NCBI GenBank assembly: GCA_946626795.1
Contig: CAMOUZ010000060.1
Location: 1-7,048, forward strand
Length of the DNA stretch: 7,048 nt
From: an uncultured Clostridia bacterium
Lineage (GTDB): Bacteria; Bacillota; Clostridia; Christensenellales; CAG-1252
Direction of reading: 5' to 3'
Part shown: piece after piece, positions 4,988 through 7,048 of the stretch
Position numbering within the stretch: the first letter of the stretch is position 1
How the letters are laid out: every line of letters begins with the position of its first letter
Translations under genes and position numbers: made by a program
Notes under the pieces: generated by a model
What the model saw: only the letters and a program-made list of their open reading frames with translations
What the model was told of the DNA's origin: nothing
The model's database searches: none

Positions 4988-6607
4988 TCAATCCGCCTTA
5001 AAACATTTATAGATTTTGAGCTTGGGCTCGGTGCCCGAGGGGCGGACCACCATCGTGTCGCCATTCTCGAAGGTGAATTTCAGGACGTTGGACTTCGGAA
5101 GCCCGTCGATCCCCTTGGAATAATCCTTCTTCGCCACGATTTTCTTCCCTTCCACCTCGTTTGCGCCGCGATAATCCTCCATGATGTCCTGCATCTTCTT
5201 GAAGCCTTCCGCGCCCTCGAATTGGAAGCAATCGAGGGTAGAGACGAAATGCCCATACGTCTTATAAATCTCCGCGAGCTTGTCGAGGAGGCTCACCCCC
5301 TTCGCGCGATAATACGCGAACATCTCCGCGATCATAAAGACACCGTCCACCGCGTCCTTATCGCGGACGTAAGAACCCGTCAGATAACCGTAGCTCTCCT
5401 CGAAGCCGAGGATATAAGAGGACGCCATCCCCTTCTTTTCGAGAAGTCCGATCTGCTCGCCGATATACTTAAAGCCCGTGAGGACATTGATGGCATTCAC
5501 GCCGTAATGCTCGGCAATGCGCTCCGTGAGGTCGCTCGTCACGATAGTCTTCACCATATACGCGGGAGAAGGCATCGTGCCGTTCTTGATGCGAAGAGAG
5601 CAGATGAAATCCAAAAGGAGGAAGCCCACTTCGTTTCCCGTCAAAAGGGCGTAATCCCCTGCCGCATTCTTCACCGCGATGCCTACGCGGTCACAGTCGG
5701 GGTCTGTGGCGATGAGGATATCCGCATTCAGGCGCTTGGCGTACTCCAAGCCGAGGGTCAAAGCCTCTTTGATCTCGGGATTCGGGAAGGGACATGTAGG
5801 GAAATGTCCGTCGGGGAGCTCTTGCTCCTTCACAACGGTGACATTCTCGAAGCCCGTTTCCGCCAATATACGCGTGACAGGGACGAGACCCGTGCCGTTC
5901 AAAGGAGTATAGACGATATTCGCGCTTCTGTCGATGGGCTCTGAGCCGACGACGGACTCCTTTTTCACACGTTCGATAAAGGCGGTCAAAACCTCGTCTT
6001 TGATGTACTCCACAAGTCCTTCGGAAAGCGCCTTCGCGAAAGGAAGGGCGCGGACGCCCTCGAAGACGTCCGTAGCCTCAATGGCTTGCAGGATCTCGGC
6101 GGCAGCCGCCTCCGTGATCTGACAGCCGTCCTCGCCATACACTTTATAGCCATTGTATTTCGCGGGATTATGCGACGCCGTCACCATGACGCCCGCCGAC
6201 GTCCCGAGACTGCGCACGGCGTAAGAAAGACAGGGCGTGGGCATTAAGGTCTTATACATATACGCTTTGATCCCATTCGCCGCGAAGATCCCCGCCGCGA
6301 CCTCCGCAAAGAGTTGGGAATTGATCCTCGAATCATAGCTGATCGCCACGCTTCTCTTGCTCTCGGGATAATGCGCGAGGATATAATTCGCGAGCCCTTG
6401 CGTCGCCTTACCGACGGTGTGGATATTCATACGGTTCGTGCCCGCACCGAGCACGCCGCGCAAGCCGCCCGTGCCGAATTCGAGGTCGCGATAAAACGCG
6501 TCGATGATCTTTTCCTCGTCCGATCCGATTGCGATAAGCTCCTCCGCAAGCGTCGCGTCTTTCACTTTCTCTTTCCAAAGGTCATACAGTTTTTTTACGT
6601 CTCTCAT
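4988..6607 (-). CDS. pgcA: Phosphohexomutase (alpha-phosphoglucomutase / phosphomannomutase family, PgcA-like)
   Basis: The enzyme interconverts hexose 1-phosphate and 6-phosphate, most likely glucose, linking central metabolism to nucleotide-sugar, glycogen and cell-wall polymer synthesis in the cytosol. Seen in the 539-aa product: active-site loop TASHNP at 143-148 with phosphoserine Ser145, metal-binding loop DPDCDR at 302-307, sugar-specificity motif GFEES at 401-405, and phosphate-binding loop RPSGTEPKLKIY at 522-533, so all four domains are present. The length is in the PgcA/PGM2 range, slightly short compared with my recollection of B. subtilis PgcA. The frame extends upstream to 6658, but the ATG at 6607 has a strong AAGGAG SD (6620-6615) at 7-base spacing and starts with MRDVKKLYDLW, whereas the extra 17 residues read like non-coding leader. 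Mannose or pentose phosphate activity cannot be excluded from sequence. A terminator follows. Confidence 0.93.
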   Translation of the reverse strand: MRDVKKLYDLWKEKVKDATLAEELIAIGSDEEKIIDAFYRDLEFGTGGLRGVLGAGTNRMNIHTVGKATQGLANYILAHYPESKRSVAISYDSRINSQLFAEVAAGIFAANGIKAYMYKTLMPTPCLSYAVRSLGTSAGVMVTASHNPAKYNGYKVYGEDGCQITEAAAAEILQAIEATDVFEGVRALPFAKALSEGLVEYIKDEVLTAFIERVKKESVVGSEPIDRSANIVYTPLNGTGLVPVTRILAETGFENVTVVKEQELPDGHFPTCPFPNPEIKEALTLGLEYAKRLNADILIATDPDCDRVGIAVKNAAGDYALLTGNEVGFLLLDFICSLRIKNGTMPSPAYMVKTIVTSDLTERIAEHYGVNAINVLTGFKYIGEQIGLLEKKGMASSYILGFEESYGYLTGSYVRDKDAVDGVFMIAEMFAYYRAKGVSLLDKLAEIYKTYGHFVSTLDCFQFEGAEGFKKMQDIMEDYRGANEVEGKKIVAKKDYSKGIDGLPKSNVLKFTFENGDTMVVRPSGTEPKLKIYKCFKAD

Positions 6608-6614
6608 AACATTT

Positions 6615-6620
6615 CTCCTT
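6615..6620 (-). promoter_or_regulatory. SD of pgcA that decides the start
   Basis: Leftward AAGGAG lies 7 bases upstream of the ATG at 6607. The in-frame extension to 6658 passes straight through this SD and the upstream hairpin, so it is unlikely to be translated. Confidence 0.75.
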
Positions 6621-6635
6621 CTTGTCTTATAAGGA

Positions 6636-6657
6636 TGCGGCGAGGAACCCCGCCGCA
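6636..6657 (-). other. GC-rich hairpin in the pgcA leader without a T-run
   Basis: Arms TGCGGCG (6636-6642) and CGCCGCA (6651-6657) form a perfect 7-bp stem with an 8-base loop, 15 bases before the pgcA SD. Read leftward it is followed by TCCTTATAAG, not a U-tract, so it is a poor intrinsic terminator. It could stabilise a processed pgcA transcript or give partial termination after the upstream gene. Confidence 0.5.
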
Positions 6658-6691
6658 AATTTTCCTGAAATTTCCGAATAAAACCGCTTTC

Positions 6692-7048
6692 TTATTTCGC
6701 GATAAGCTCGAAAGCGTCCTTCTCGATGACGAACTTGAAGAGCGGCATCTTATACACCGAGAAATCCGCGGGAAGCACCGCCGTGACATAATCGGGGAAG
6801 CCGCTGACGGAACAGAAGACGGCGTTCTTCTTGCCGAGCGTGTCCTCGTCATAGGCTTTCGCCTTGACGGCATTCGGACATTCGACGTACTCCACCTTAT
6901 TCTTCTTGGCGTACTTCTTGTCATACATAAAGCCGATCTTATCCGACTTCAATTTGAGGGTATATTCGCCGCTCGCCACGCCGAGGTCTTTATAAACGAG
7001 CTTGTTCTTCCCGAACTTGACGATCGAGGTCCCGTCCTCCTTGGTCTC
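6692..7048 (-). CDS. Unrecognised lysine-rich protein, C-terminal part (5' end outside window)
   Basis: I do not recognise this protein. The frame is open from the right edge to a TAA at 6694-6692, giving 118 visible residues; a GTG at 6979 could initiate but has no clear SD, and the coding frame continues unbroken upstream of it, so the start is probably outside the window. Seen: about one residue in six is lysine, alternating hydrophobic/polar stretches that suggest beta strands (for example YTLKLKSDKIGFMYD), two cysteines (in VECPN and FCSVS), a DYVTAVLPADF segment, and a C-terminus KDAFELIAK. There are no membrane helices in the visible part. It precedes pgcA by 84 bases on the same strand with no proper terminator or clear promoter between, so the two may be co-transcribed. 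Real coding is supported by codon bias like its neighbours and clean termination before the pgcA leader. Confidence 0.65.
   Translation of the reverse strand, partial: ETKEDGTSIVKFGKNKLVYKDLGVASGEYTLKLKSDKIGFMYDKKYAKKNKVEYVECPNAVKAKAYDEDTLGKKNAVFCSVSGFPDYVTAVLPADFSVYKMPLFKFVIEKDAFELIAK

Noticed and set aside
1..7048. tRNA, rRNA, CRISPR arrays, insertion sequences, phage genes
   Set aside because: No tRNA-like cloverleaf, regularly spaced repeats, transposase motifs or terminal inverted repeats were found; intergenic gaps are all under 160 bases.

Overview
The window looks like chromosomal DNA from a strictly anaerobic, low-oxygen-lifestyle Bacillota, most likely class Clostridia (possibly an uncultured gut lineage). 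This rests on the gene set: an electron-bifurcating Nfn transhydrogenase, a minimal SufC/SufB-type (SMS) Fe-S assembly pair, a stand-alone ECF-transporter S component, and strong GGAGG-type Shine-Dalgarno (SD) sites before nearly every gene. Base composition is close to half GC by eye. Assignment below class level is not possible from the sequence alone.

Layout: (i) 2-715 (+) is the 3' part of a RibU-like riboflavin ECF S component that enters from the left edge and ends in an unusual acidic, repeat-like tail. (ii) 716-821 is a short convergent intergenic region holding a hairpin plus T-run that fits a terminator for the leftward transcript. (iii) 822-4833 (-) is a compact four-gene leftward operon, in transcription order smsC/sufC, smsB/sufB, nfnA, nfnB. 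(iv) 4834-4987 holds the putative promoter and a palindromic operator candidate for that operon, and the terminator of the gene before it. (v) 4988-6607 (-) is an alpha-phosphoglucomutase/phosphomannomutase-type phosphohexomutase. (vi) 6692-7048 (-) is the C-terminal part of an unrecognised lysine-rich protein that runs off the right edge.

How the genes fit together: SmsC (ATPase) and SmsB (scaffold) are expected to assemble Fe-S clusters. The two genes transcribed after them encode NfnA (one [2Fe-2S] site plus FAD) and NfnB (two four-cysteine cluster motifs plus FAD and NADPH sites), together the NADH-dependent ferredoxin:NADP+ oxidoreductase. The operon therefore pairs an Fe-S builder with a heavily Fe-S-dependent redox enzyme that balances ferredoxin, NADH and NADPH. 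A perfect 12-bp palindrome lies inside the spacer of the only plausible promoter for the operon and is the best lead for regulation. Three start codons (nfnB, smsC, pgcA) are set by SD spacing and are shorter than the longest open frames. No RNA genes, CRISPR, insertion sequences or obvious novel defence or mobile system were found; the genes are otherwise conventional.
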